The notes below the pieces were generated by a model. The model made no database searches. It saw only the letters and a list, made by a program, of their open reading frames with translations, and was not told the DNA's origin. The position numbers were made by a program, and so were the translations under genes. From Desulfatitalea alkaliphila (GTDB taxonomy: Bacteria; Desulfobacterota; Desulfobacteria; Desulfobacterales; Desulfosarcinaceae), in assembly GCF_022968795.1 (NCBI RefSeq), contig NZ_JALJRB010000009.1, positions 101,332 to 165,331 of the forward strand: DNA of 64,000 nucleotides. Direction: 5' to 3'. Below, in pieces: positions 1-8,060 of the stretch. How positions within the stretch are numbered: the stretch's first letter is position 1; each line of letters opens with the position of its first letter.

Positions 1-464
1 GCCTTGATCCGCACCCGCATCGGTTCGCAGGCATCGCTCAACAGGCTCATGGCGGTCACGCCGTCCTTGGTGGTGTAACATTCGGCCAGGATGGAGAACC
101 CCTTTTTGGTCTGCTCCTTGAGCATCTCCTCCTGGGCCAGCACCTCGTTGTCGATGATCTGGCCCTTTGCCCCCATGGGACTGAAAACCGGCATGCATTC
201 ATACTGTTCGGTGCCCGGGTAGTTGAAGCAGCGCATGGATGCGCGATGGGCATAGTTCTCCTCTATCTCCTCCCAGCCCTGGGTGTAGAGGGGGCATTCG
301 TCGTTAAAGCAGAGAAACAGATAGGGCGAACCCCAGCCCAGGCCGTCCGAAAAGGAAATGGGCGGGGATTCCCACAGCTGCATCTCCTGGTTGCAATGAG
401 GGCACTTGGGCTTTTCCATGGCCAGCACGCGCTCCAAGTACTCTTGTTTGGTCTCTATCGCCAT
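1..464 (-). CDS. Zinc-ribbon protein, C-terminus beyond window edge (partial)
   Basis: Reading leftward from ATG at 464, about 154 codons stay open to the window edge, so the C-terminus is missing. The N-terminus carries CPHC (about residues 21-24) and a second Cys pair in FLCFNDEC (about 52-57), which looks like a four-cysteine zinc ribbon of the kind that stabilises small regulatory or scaffold proteins. The start is set by a good ribosome binding site (AAAGGAG) 7 nt upstream. I do not recognise a catalytic domain in the visible part. Proteins of this type (Cys pair, then a helical part) are common as uncharacterised conserved proteins in sulfate-reducing bacteria. The gene is divergent from the small membrane protein at 673. 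Function unknown. Confidence 0.8.
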   Translation of the reverse strand, partial: MAIETKQEYLERVLAMEKPKCPHCNQEMQLWESPPISFSDGLGWGSPYLFLCFNDECPLYTQGWEEIEENYAHRASMRCFNYPGTEQYECMPVFSPMGAKGQIIDNEVLAQEEMLKEQTKKGFSILAECYTTKDGVTAMSLLSDACEPMRVRIK

Positions 465-672
465 GCTTATACTCCTTTATAAGGTTTTTGAATTGCGAAC
501 CGATGCGCAACCGCTCTGTTTAACCCTTCACAGGTCCGGCTGTGCAAGTGCTAACTTAAGGGCTTCCCCGGCCGCTGTCAATTGGTGTAACTTGGGCGAC
601 AAGGATGGCTCATTAGGCCCATATACTTGCAACACCACTTGAATGAACCATGACCAAAGAGGCAGGTGAATC

Positions 673-876
673 ATGACTATTGATCGCATCGTAATGGCTT
701 TTGCAGGTGCCATGGTGTTCATCACCGTGTTGTTGTCCTTGTTTCACAGCACGTATTGGCTGATCCTGACCGGATTTGTAGGCGCCAATCTTTTACAGGC
801 GGCCTTCACCGGGTTTTGTCCCTTGGCTTGGATGCTCAAAAAGCTCGGCATCCGGCCCGGCGTGGCTTTTCCCTGA
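673..876 (+). CDS. Small two-helix membrane protein, DUF2892 (YgaP-like transmembrane) family
   Basis: This 67-residue protein starts [12 protein letters not shown] and has two hydrophobic segments (about residues 8-25 and 30-47) split by a short turn. It then shows the conserved GFCPLAW motif and a basic tail, the layout of the DUF2892/YgaP inner-membrane domain. In other proteins this domain is fused to rhodanese domains and sits in the cytoplasmic membrane; as a stand-alone protein its role is unknown. The single Cys in GFCPLAW is typical of the family. A purine-rich AGAGGCAGG lies just upstream of the ATG. recX starts 4 nt after its stop, so the two are probably co-transcribed, although no functional link is obvious. 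Confidence 0.85.
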   Translation: MTIDRIVMAFAGAMVFITVLLSLFHSTYWLILTGFVGANLLQAAFTGFCPLAWMLKKLGIRPGVAFP

Positions 877-880
877 AGCG

Positions 881-1375
881 ATGGGAGACCATTCCGCACC
901 GTCGGTGGTGACGGCTTGCCGCAACACTGCCTTGCGTTTGCTCGGCCGCAGGGAACACAGCGTTGCGGAGCTGCGACGTAAATTGCAAGAGCGGGGTTTC
1001 GACACCGATACCATCGCTGACGTGCTGGCAGACTGCCGACGCCTGGGTTATTTGGACGATGACCGTTTCGCTCATCTGTACAGCGAACAGTTGCGCCGCA
1101 GGGGATACGGCCGGCTGCGCATCGAACAGATGCTCAAAAGCAAAGGCTTGTCAGCGGCATGCGTGGCGGTCTGTGTGACGGCCTGTTGCGCCGAGGCCGG
1201 CCAAATCGAAGATTGCCGCCGGGTGCTGCGGAAAAAGCTTCAAACCGTGTCCGGGGAAGCGACGGCGCCCCGCACGGCGGAGCGGTTGTACCGGTTTCTG
1301 ATGCAACGCGGTTTTGCTGCTGCGTTAATTCGGCAGGTGTTGGACGAGTTGCGGTGGCCCACCGGCGGCCATTGA
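881..1375 (+). CDS. recX: Regulatory protein RecX
   Basis: The 164-residue protein has the helical RecX three-repeat layout. The signature LGRREHSVAELRRKL is near residue 25, followed by DVLADCRRLGYLDDDRFA and RRRGYGRLRIEQML. RecX binds RecA filaments in the cytoplasm and limits recombinase and co-protease activity, tuning SOS and recombination. The length fits the family (150-270). The ATG at 881 is 4 nt after the DUF2892 stop, so translation is probably coupled. recA is not in this window. The third repeat is Cys-rich (VAVCVTACCAEAG), which is unusual but does not touch the core motif. Confidence is high from motif order. Confidence 0.9.
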   Translation: MGDHSAPSVVTACRNTALRLLGRREHSVAELRRKLQERGFDTDTIADVLADCRRLGYLDDDRFAHLYSEQLRRRGYGRLRIEQMLKSKGLSAACVAVCVTACCAEAGQIEDCRRVLRKKLQTVSGEATAPRTAERLYRFLMQRGFAAALIRQVLDELRWPTGGH

Positions 1376-1442
1376 CACGCCGCCCGGGCCGTCTAATGGT
1401 ATGGTGCGTTGACCGTTTTGGTTAACTGAAAGGAGTCGCATC

Positions 1443-1685
1443 ATGACCGAGGACCGACAAAAATTCATCATTGACCTGGAACGCCTCAACGCCCTGAATG
1501 CCGAAGGTTGTGCGGCCTGCGGCCGCAAGTTCGCACTGGGTGAACCGGTGGTGGTGGCCTGCGGCGCCTGGGAAGGCGGCACCAAGGTGGTCCATGAAAA
1601 CGAGGCGGTGTTTGATCGCAACACCCAAAGCTACGTGGAAAGAAGATGTTACGCGGCCCGCAGTGCTTCCGCGGCCAGGGGATAG
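1443..1685 (+). CDS. Small conserved CxxC protein, unknown function
   Basis: An 80-residue soluble protein starts MTEDRQKF, with AGGAGT placed 7 nt before the ATG. It contains CAAC (residues 23-26), a later Cys near 40 and one near 69, so a structural zinc or iron site with four Cys ligands is possible. The sequence after the CxxC (GRKFALGEPVVVA) resembles a short beta zinc-binding fold. I do not recognise a named family. It stands alone between recX and a strong bidirectional terminator, and codon use matches the neighbours. No catalytic motif is visible. Confidence 0.7.
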   Translation: MTEDRQKFIIDLERLNALNAEGCAACGRKFALGEPVVVACGAWEGGTKVVHENEAVFDRNTQSYVERRCYAARSASAARG

Positions 1686-1699
1686 GCAGGGGTGTAAAT

Positions 1700-1730
1700 A
1701 AGGCGGCTTCACACCGGGTGAAGCCGCCTT
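1700..1730. terminator. Bidirectional stem-loop terminator between the small CxxC gene and HU
   Basis: A 13-bp perfect stem (AAGGCGGCTTCAC and its complement) closes a 5-nt loop. It sits 15 nt after the stop of the gene at 1443 and 26 nt after the stop of the convergent HU gene. There is no long T-tract on either side, but AT pairs flank the stem. It most likely ends both transcripts. Confidence 0.75.
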
Positions 1731-1755
1731 ATCAATGACTGTGCGACAAAAAGGC

Positions 1756-2028
1756 TTAGATGGCGTCTTTGAGTTTTTTACCGGGCTTGAACTTGACGAC
1801 GTTGGAGGCTTTGATCTTGATTACTTCGCCCGTCTGCGGATTTCTGCCCTTGCGTGCCTTGCGGCGTGCCTTCTGGAACGTTCCGAAACCTACCAGGGTG
1901 ACCTTTCCGTCCTTTTTCTTCAGCGCTTTGGTGACGCCGTCGATGAACGATTCCAGGGCCGTTTGGGCCGCGGATTTGGTGATTCCGGCCTCGTTGGCCA
2001 TTTTCTCTACGATTTCCGCTTTAGTCAT
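1756..2028 (-). CDS. hup: DNA-binding protein HU
   Basis: A 90-residue HU/IHF-family protein. It has the N-terminal dimerisation helices (MTKAEIVEKMANEAGI), the GFGTF turn and the DNA-contact arm KARKGRNPQTGE, then the C-terminal KFKPGKKLKDAI. It bends and compacts chromosomal DNA as a dimer. A TTG two codons upstream is also open, but the GGAGG would then touch the start codon. From ATG 2028 the spacing is 7 nt, so that start is preferred. The arm reads RNP (DNA-intercalating Pro) as in HU. It could be IHF-like, but the short C-terminus and lack of a partner gene favour HU. Which of hupA or hupB it corresponds to cannot be said. Confidence 0.95.
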   Translation of the reverse strand: MTKAEIVEKMANEAGITKSAAQTALESFIDGVTKALKKKDGKVTLVGFGTFQKARRKARKGRNPQTGEVIKIKASNVVKFKPGKKLKDAI

Positions 2029-2080
2029 CTGCAATCCTCCTTGTTAGAATAGGAAACCTTCAAGACCGCCTTTTGACCGG

Positions 2081-2108
2081 ATTAACAGCCTTGAGCGGCC
2101 ATTGTCAA
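2081..2108 (-). promoter_or_regulatory. Putative sigma70 promoter of the HU gene
   Basis: On the minus strand a perfect -35 TTGACA (2108-2103) is followed after 16 nt by GTTAAT (2086-2081), about 50 nt upstream of the HU start. The -35 is perfect and the -10 matches 4 of 6. No competing element is visible nearby. Confidence 0.5.
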
Positions 2109-2213
2109 CACCAAAGTCGCCACTGCGCCCATGTATCTACCCATCCGATGCGGATTTCCGCCGAGCGGTCACGGTAAAGCGCGGTCGGTCAAAGGTTCTG
2201 GGCGGGAGATGGT

Positions 2214-3752
2214 TCAAACATTGGTGGCATTGCGGTCCAGGTTTCGATATTGGATTGCTTCTGCCATATGGCTTGCGCCGATGTCCGCAGCACCGGCCAG
2301 ATCGGCAATGGTGCGGGCGAGTTTCAGCATCCGGTTCAGCCCCCGCGCCGAGAGTCCCAGTCTTTCCATTCCCAGATCCAGCATCTCGCGCGCCTCGGCG
2401 CCGAGGTGGCAATAGCGCCGAATGTGGCGCGTGCCCATTTGGGCATTGCAGTAAATCTTTGCGCGCCCGAACCGCTGTGCCTGGATCTGCCTGGCGGCCA
2501 CCACGCGGCCGCGGATCTGCGCCGAGCCCTCGGCGGTGCTGTCCCCCAGCAGCTCTTTATAAGGCACGGCCGGCACTTCGATGTGCAAATCGATGCGATC
2601 CATCAGCGGTCCCGAAATCCGCGCGCGGTAATGATGGATCTGTCGGGGAGTGCAGGCACAACTGTGGCCAGGGTCGCCGTGGTAACCGCAAGGGCAGGGG
2701 TTCATGGCGGCCACAAGCATCAGGCGGGCGGGAAAGGTGAGGTTGGCATTGGCCCGCGAGATGGTGACCCGTCCATCTTCCAAGGGTTGGCGCAGTACTT
2801 CCAGCACCTGCTTCTTGTATTCGGGCAGTTCGTCCAGGAAGAGAACACCGTTGTGCGCCAGGCTCACCTCGCCCGGTCGCGGCACCACACCGCCGCCGAT
2901 CAGTCCGGCGTCCGAAGTGGTGTGGTGCGGCGCGCGAAAGGTGCGTCGGGCAATCAGCGCTTGGTCGTTGGGCAATAGGCCCATCACGCTGTGAATTTTC
3001 GTTGTTTCGATGGCCTCTTCGAAGGTCAGTGGCGGGAGAATGGAGGGCAAGCGTCGCGCCAGCATGGTTTTGCCGGCCCCCGGAGGGCCTACCATCAGGA
3101 TGTTGTGGCCGCCGGCCGCCGCGATCTCCAAGGCCCGTTTGGCGTGGGCCTGGCCCTTTACATCGGCGAAATCGGCTTCGCCGGCGTCAGTGCCGGATGG
3201 GGGTAAGGGCGTGGGGTCATCAGTTTGGGCGTCGATGGGGGTCTCGCCGCAAACAAAGGCCACGGCTCTGGCCAGATGGTCCACCGGGTAGACGGCGACG
3301 TCGGATACCACGGCGGCCTCGCGGCGATTGGCATGGGGTACGACGATGGCGGGAAAGCCGGCGGCGCGGGCGGCCAGTGCCATCGGCAGGGAGCCGATCA
3401 CCCCCTTGACCCGACCGTCCAGGCTCAACTCCCCCAGAAACAGCATCTGTCGCAATCGTTCGGGGGTGATGACGCCCGTTGCCGCCAAAATACCCATGGC
3501 AATGGGTAAATCGAAGCCGGTGCCCACCTTCTTGATGTGGGCGGGGGCCAGATTAACGGTGACCCGATCATCCGGAAAGGCGAAGCCCGAATTCTTGATG
3601 GCGGAGCGGACCCGTTCCTTGCTTTCCTTGACAGCGGCTTCCGGAAGGCCCACCATTGCAAAGGAGGGCAACCCCCGGACGATATCCACCTCCACCTCCA
3701 CCACATAGGCATCGACACCGATGACCGCGCTGCTGAGTACTTTGGCCAGCAA
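2214..3752 (-). CDS. comM: YifB/ComM family Mg-chelatase-like AAA+ ATPase
   Basis: This 512-residue protein begins [20 protein letters not shown], the typical ComM N-terminal S5-like domain. It continues with a Mg-chelatase AAA+ module: Walker A GPPGAGKT near residue 215, Walker [10 protein letters not shown], and the CPCGYHGDP...CACTP Cys cluster. It ends with a C-terminal Mg_chelatase_C helical domain. ComM is a hexameric helicase that drives branch migration during integration of transformed DNA. The open frame extends 44 codons upstream to a TTG, but that part is low-complexity and not family-like. TTG at 3752 has GGGAGG 5 nt upstream and gives the usual family length. No other competence gene is in the window. 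Confidence 0.92.
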   Translation of the reverse strand: MLAKVLSSAVIGVDAYVVEVEVDIVRGLPSFAMVGLPEAAVKESKERVRSAIKNSGFAFPDDRVTVNLAPAHIKKVGTGFDLPIAMGILAATGVITPERLRQMLFLGELSLDGRVKGVIGSLPMALAARAAGFPAIVVPHANRREAAVVSDVAVYPVDHLARAVAFVCGETPIDAQTDDPTPLPPSGTDAGEADFADVKGQAHAKRALEIAAAGGHNILMVGPPGAGKTMLARRLPSILPPLTFEEAIETTKIHSVMGLLPNDQALIARRTFRAPHHTTSDAGLIGGGVVPRPGEVSLAHNGVLFLDELPEYKKQVLEVLRQPLEDGRVTISRANANLTFPARLMLVAAMNPCPCGYHGDPGHSCACTPRQIHHYRARISGPLMDRIDLHIEVPAVPYKELLGDSTAEGSAQIRGRVVAARQIQAQRFGRAKIYCNAQMGTRHIRRYCHLGAEAREMLDLGMERLGLSARGLNRMLKLARTIADLAGAADIGASHMAEAIQYRNLDRNATNV

Positions 3753-4226
3753 AACATCCTCCCTTTGCGATGGTTTCTCCCTGCGTCGTCGATTGACGAG
3801 AGGGCCGCGGGCCACCGATGGACCATGGGGCGCGGCTGTCGGCGGTCGACGGCGCCGGTGGGATACCCATAAATTTGTTGTCAAAAGGACGCATCATGGG
3901 ATAATAAGTGTGTCACTTTTAACACACGTGCGCCACCCGACGGCTCGGCCCGTTGGCCGGGATCGCCCCGAAACGGTCTTATCATCAGGTGGTTTGCACC
4001 AAAGTGAGCAGGGCGCACGGCCAGGCATGGCCCTTGCTAAAATTCAGCCGAAGTTGTAGATCGGATCAAAACAGGTGGCGTGCAATGGCAAGCGGGTGCG
4101 GGTTTTTCGGCCGGCTGCTGCGACCGTGGGAAACGCGCCATGACCAATATGGCGTCTCTTGCAACGGCCGTTGCAGTGGCGCATTATATAACAACTCAGC
4201 CGCATTGCGGCAAGGATATATTTCTT
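3753..4226. other. 474-nt divergent intergenic region between comM and lpxC
   Basis: No protein frame here looks real. The region holds a promoter-like element for the lpxC side (3878-3905) and a short inverted repeat directly after its -10 (GTGTGT...ACACAC, around 3907-3926). Downstream of that I see nothing recognisable up to the lpxC ribosome binding site. The long 5' leader of lpxC (about 310 nt from the predicted start point) is longer than needed. Confidence 0.5.
3878..3905 (+). promoter_or_regulatory. Putative sigma70 promoter reading toward lpxC
   Basis: TTGTCA (3878-3883) and GATAAT (3900-3905) are spaced by 16 nt and lie in an AT-rich island in otherwise GC-rich sequence. Orientation and position fit lpxC, though the leader would be about 310 nt long. 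Confidence 0.45.
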
Positions 4227-5135
4227 ATGACCAAAGAGCTGATGCAAAAAACCATCGGCCGGGAAGTGGCCTGCAGCGGTATCGGGGTCCACTCCGGCCG
4301 CCCGGTCCGTCTGTGCGTTAAACCGGCGCCGGAGAACCACGGCATCAAATTCGCCCGCACCGATTTGCCCGGTCAGCCGCCCATCCCCGCCCGTTTCAAC
4401 CGCGTGGTGGACACCTCGCTGGCAACGGTGATCGGATCCGACGGCTTCATCGTTTCCACCATCGAGCATCTGATGGCGGCCCTTTCCGGTCTGGGGATCG
4501 ACAACGCTTTGGTGGAAGTGGATGCCCATGAGTTGCCCATCATGGACGGCAGCGCCGGCCCCTTTGTGGCGTTGCTCCAGTCCGCCGGCGTGGTGGACCA
4601 GGACGCCCCGCGCTTCTACCTGATCATCGAACACCCCTTGGAACTGGAAGAGGAGAACAAATTTGTGGGGATCTATCCGGCGTCCCACTACCGGATCACT
4701 TGCACCATCGAATATGCCCACCCGCTGATCGGCAACCAAACCAAGGATGTGGTCATCACACCGGGACATTTCGCCAAACAGATCGCCGGTGCCCGCACCT
4801 TCGGGTTTTTACATGAGGTCGAATATATGCAAAAATACGGGTTGGCCCAGGGCGGCTCCCTGGACAACGCCGTGGTGATCGATGGGGATCGGGTGCTCAA
4901 TGAAGGCGGCTTGCGCTATGCCGACGAATTTGTGCGCCACAAACTGCTGGATTGTGTCGGCGATTTTTCCTTGTTGGGATTGCCTCTGATCGGCCATGTG
5001 GTGACCAAGCGCTCCGGCCACGCCTTCAACCATTCTTTGCTGGAGAAAATATTCCTGGAAAAGGGTGCCTGGCGGACCAGCACCCTGGAGCAGTCCCCAT
5101 CCCGGTCCGCGCCCTTGAAACAACTTGCCAACTGA
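4227..5135 (+). CDS. lpxC: UDP-3-O-acyl-N-acetylglucosamine deacetylase LpxC
   Basis: A 302-residue zinc hydrolase that commits UDP-GlcNAc derivatives to lipid A synthesis, so the cell has an LPS outer membrane. The zinc ligands are visible: H81 in STIEHLMAAL, H238 in RHKLLDCVGD and D242 in the same motif. The catalytic base region ELPIMDGSAGPF and the C-terminal HAFNH are also intact. The open frame extends 49 codons upstream, but ATG 4227 has AAGGA 10 nt before it and the upstream residues are not family-like. It is followed closely by the DUF4390 gene. lpxC standing next to an NtrYX-type two-component pair suggests, by position only, an envelope-linked regulon. Confidence 0.96.
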   Translation: MTKELMQKTIGREVACSGIGVHSGRPVRLCVKPAPENHGIKFARTDLPGQPPIPARFNRVVDTSLATVIGSDGFIVSTIEHLMAALSGLGIDNALVEVDAHELPIMDGSAGPFVALLQSAGVVDQDAPRFYLIIEHPLELEEENKFVGIYPASHYRITCTIEYAHPLIGNQTKDVVITPGHFAKQIAGARTFGFLHEVEYMQKYGLAQGGSLDNAVVIDGDRVLNEGGLRYADEFVRHKLLDCVGDFSLLGLPLIGHVVTKRSGHAFNHSLLEKIFLEKGAWRTSTLEQSPSRSAPLKQLAN

Positions 5136-5163
5136 CCGCGCTTCCACTAAAAGATGTCGCCAA

Positions 5164-5757
5164 ATGTCACCTTTTGCCAATAACGCCCTAAGAGAAGCCG
5201 GAAAACGTTGCCTGGCATGGATGATCGGCGGCCTGTTGCTGGTGATGCCGGTGGTGGTCCACGCCCAGGACGCCAAGTTGACCAACATCATCGTGACCAA
5301 CACCCGTGACGATCTGCTGCTCTACCTCTCGGTAAAGGGGGCTTTTCCGCCGAAAATCGCAAAGACCATCGAGAGCGGCGTGCCTGCCACATTCTCGTTC
5401 TATATCAACCTCTATCGCAAACGGACCTTGTGGCCGGATGCCAAGATTGCCGAAACCACCCTCACCCACACGATCAAATATGACAATTTGCGGCAGGAGC
5501 ATCAGGTGACCCGGTCCTGGGACCACAACAGCCCGCACACGATCAAGTCCTTCGCCGAGGCCCAAAAGTTGATGTCCGAAATCGACAGCCTGACCATCGC
5601 CTCCCTGGATCAACTGGAGAAGGGCGAGCGCTACCAGATTCGGGCCAAGGCCAAATTGGACCGCCTGACCCTGCCTTTCTATTTGCACTATGTGCTGTTC
5701 TTTATGTCGCTGTGGGATTTCGAAACCGATTGGTACACCGTCGATTTCATCTATTGA
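5164..5757 (+). CDS. DUF4390 domain exported protein
   Basis: A 197-residue protein with a signal peptide (CLAWMIGGLLLVMPVVVHAQ, cleavage probably after VHA) and a beta-rich DUF4390 body, including NTRDDLLLYLSVKGAF and a C-terminal WDFETDWYTVDFIY. A TTG start at 5125 inside lpxC is also open; ATG 5164 is preferred because it places the signal peptide close to the N-terminus, although neither has a strong ribosome binding site. Genes of this family are often found directly before NtrY-like kinases, as here (stop 5757, kinase start 5805). A periplasmic accessory of the sensor kinase is therefore a reasonable inference, but the biochemical role is unknown. Confidence 0.85.
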   Translation: MSPFANNALREAGKRCLAWMIGGLLLVMPVVVHAQDAKLTNIIVTNTRDDLLLYLSVKGAFPPKIAKTIESGVPATFSFYINLYRKRTLWPDAKIAETTLTHTIKYDNLRQEHQVTRSWDHNSPHTIKSFAEAQKLMSEIDSLTIASLDQLEKGERYQIRAKAKLDRLTLPFYLHYVLFFMSLWDFETDWYTVDFIY

Positions 5758-5804
5758 TTGATGACCCCACGCAACCCATATCGCCACCCGGTCCGGCCAC
5801 TGTC

Positions 5805-8036
5805 ATGAAGGGAATACCGCAGACCCTCAAATCGATGCTCCCCAGTGACGAGAAGCGCCGGCGAAAAAGGGAGCTGGTACTGATCGCGGTCATCTTTCCC
5901 ATCGTGATCCTGCTGGCTTTCGTGTTCAATCGCAGCCTCTCCTTCAGCGGCGACTTTCCGGTCTCCAGCCAGATCGTGATGTTCATTCTGATCAACATCA
6001 ATCTGCTGTTGATTCTGCTGCTGATCTTTCTGGTGTTCCGCAACCTGGTCAAATTGCTCTACGACCGCAAGCGCAAGGTGATGGGCGCCAGACTGCGCAC
6101 CCGCTTGGTGGTGGCCTTCGTGATCCTGACCCTGCTGCCGGCGTCGGTGCTTTTTTTCTTCTCCATCAGCTTCATCACCAGCAGCATCGATTTCTGGTTC
6201 AATGTGCCCATCGAACAGGCCCTGGAAAATTCGCTGCGGGTCGGCCACAGCCTCTATGACCGGGCGGAACAGGAGAGCCGCTTTTTGATCGAACGGGTGG
6301 CCTACCAGATCGAACGCAAAGGCATGTTGGAACAGGGACCCCAGGCGGGTCTGGCCAACTACATGCAGGTCGTGCAGCGGGAGTTCAATCTTGACGGCAT
6401 CGAGGTGTACGGTGCCAATGCCGATCGTCTCAGCGCTTCCCTGGCACCGGTGTTGGAAGACGGCGCCTTTCCGGAAATCAGCGCCAGCCATTTGATGAAG
6501 AAGCCCGTGTCCCGGGGCGTGCACACCATCTCCACGGCCGTCGGCGAAGGGGAGCTGCTGCGCACCATCGGAACGGTACCTTTCGACGCGGCCCCGGAAG
6601 CGGCCAAAGGATTTGTGGCCATTACCTCCTACATTTCGCCCGAAGTGGCCGAGAACATGGCCTCCATCGTTCGCGGCTACGAGGAGTATCAGCAGGTCAT
6701 TCTCCTCAAACGGCCCATTCAGACCTTCTATTTCGCCACCTTGTCGGTGGTGGCCCTGCTGGTGGTCTTCTGCGCGGTATGGCTCGGATTTTACGTGGCC
6801 AAGACCATCACCATCCCCATCTTGCGGCTGGCCGACGGCACGCGCCGGGTGGCCGAAGGGGATCTGAGCTTTGCCCTGGATGTTCAGGCCGACGACGAGA
6901 TCGATTACCTGGTGTCGGCTTTCAACAAGATGACCCGGGACCTGCGCATCGGCCGGGAGCAGCTTGAGCTGTCGGCCCAGATGTTGCGTGAGCAGAACAT
7001 CGAAATCGAATCCCGGCGGCGTTACATGGAGATTGTGCTCAAGAACGTTTCCGCCGGGGTCATCACCCTGGATGCCGAGGGCAACATCACCACCTTCAAC
7101 ACATCGGCCGAGCGCATGCTCAACCTGCGGGCCGGCGACATCTTGAAGAAAAACATCAAGACCCTGTTGACCGGTGACCGGCTGCAGTTGGCCGAAGAGA
7201 TCATGGGCAAACTGACCAGCGGCCGGCAGGAGGCGCTGGAGGTGCCCCTGCGCCTGACCATCGACGGCCGCCCCCGCAGCTTTTTGGCTTATATCAACGT
7301 GCTCAAAGATGAGATGGGTCAACAGGTGGGGGTGGTGATGGTGATCGACGACCTGACCGAGTTGGAGAAAGCCCAGCGCATGGCCGCCTGGCGGGAAGTG
7401 GCCCGGCGCATCGCCCATGAGGTGAAAAATCCGCTGACCCCCATCAGCTTGTCGGCCCAGCGGCTGCAGCGAAAATTCGCCCAGCAGGTGGATGATCCCG
7501 TTTTCGAAGAGTGTACCCGGATGATCACCACCCAGGTGGAGTTGATCCGCAACCTGGTCAACGAGTTTTCCGCCTTTGCCCGCTTTCCCGCCGCCGAACC
7601 CAAACCGTGCGCCATGGGTCCGATTATCGCGGAGATCGTCGGGCTCTACAAGGAGGGCTACCCCGGCCTGGAATTCCAGGTGCAGATTCAGGATGCCCTG
7701 CCGCCCATGAGCCTGGACCGGCAGCAGATCAAGCAGGCCATGCTGAACCTGGTGGACAACGCCATCGCCGCTGTTCGCATGCGCGGCACCATCCGAATCC
7801 TTGTTTCTCATGATGCCATATTGAAGCGTGTGCGCATCGAGGTGGCCGATGACGGTGTCGGCATCTCCGACGAAGACAAGATCCGACTGTTCGAGCCCAA
7901 CTTCTCGACCAAAAAAAGCGGCATGGGGTTGGGTCTGACCATCGTGCACAGCATCATCAGCGACCACGGGGGCACCATCAGCGTGCAAGACAACCATCCG
8001 CAAGGCGCCAAATTTGTCGTCGAGTTGCCGACATAG
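5805..8036 (+). CDS. NtrY-like membrane sensor histidine kinase
   Basis: This 743-residue kinase has two TM helices near residues 20-75, a third near 100-125 (VVAFVILTLLPASVLFFF) and an extracytoplasmic sensor segment. A TM near 310 leads into a HAMP domain (TITIPILRLADGTRRVAEGD), a PAS domain, and then HisKA with RIAHEVKNPLTPI (phospho-His H538). The HATPase domain shows NLVDNAIAAV, DDGVGI and GMGLGL. The architecture is that of NtrY rather than soluble NtrB. It overlaps no gene, is 47 nt after DUF4390 and is followed 24 nt later by its response regulator, so all are probably one operon. The signal is unknown; nitrogen or envelope stress are both possible. An open frame starts further upstream, but it overlaps DUF4390 and is not hydrophobic. 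Confidence 0.9.
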   Translation: MKGIPQTLKSMLPSDEKRRRKRELVLIAVIFPIVILLAFVFNRSLSFSGDFPVSSQIVMFILININLLLILLLIFLVFRNLVKLLYDRKRKVMGARLRTRLVVAFVILTLLPASVLFFFSISFITSSIDFWFNVPIEQALENSLRVGHSLYDRAEQESRFLIERVAYQIERKGMLEQGPQAGLANYMQVVQREFNLDGIEVYGANADRLSASLAPVLEDGAFPEISASHLMKKPVSRGVHTISTAVGEGELLRTIGTVPFDAAPEAAKGFVAITSYISPEVAENMASIVRGYEEYQQVILLKRPIQTFYFATLSVVALLVVFCAVWLGFYVAKTITIPILRLADGTRRVAEGDLSFALDVQADDEIDYLVSAFNKMTRDLRIGREQLELSAQMLREQNIEIESRRRYMEIVLKNVSAGVITLDAEGNITTFNTSAERMLNLRAGDILKKNIKTLLTGDRLQLAEEIMGKLTSGRQEALEVPLRLTIDGRPRSFLAYINVLKDEMGQQVGVVMVIDDLTELEKAQRMAAWREVARRIAHEVKNPLTPISLSAQRLQRKFAQQVDDPVFEECTRMITTQVELIRNLVNEFSAFARFPAAEPKPCAMGPIIAEIVGLYKEGYPGLEFQVQIQDALPPMSLDRQQIKQAMLNLVDNAIAAVRMRGTIRILVSHDAILKRVRIEVADDGVGISDEDKIRLFEPNFSTKKSGMGLGLTIVHSIISDHGGTISVQDNHPQGAKFVVELPT

Positions 8037-8060
8037 TCGCAAACCGAAAGGACCACTGAA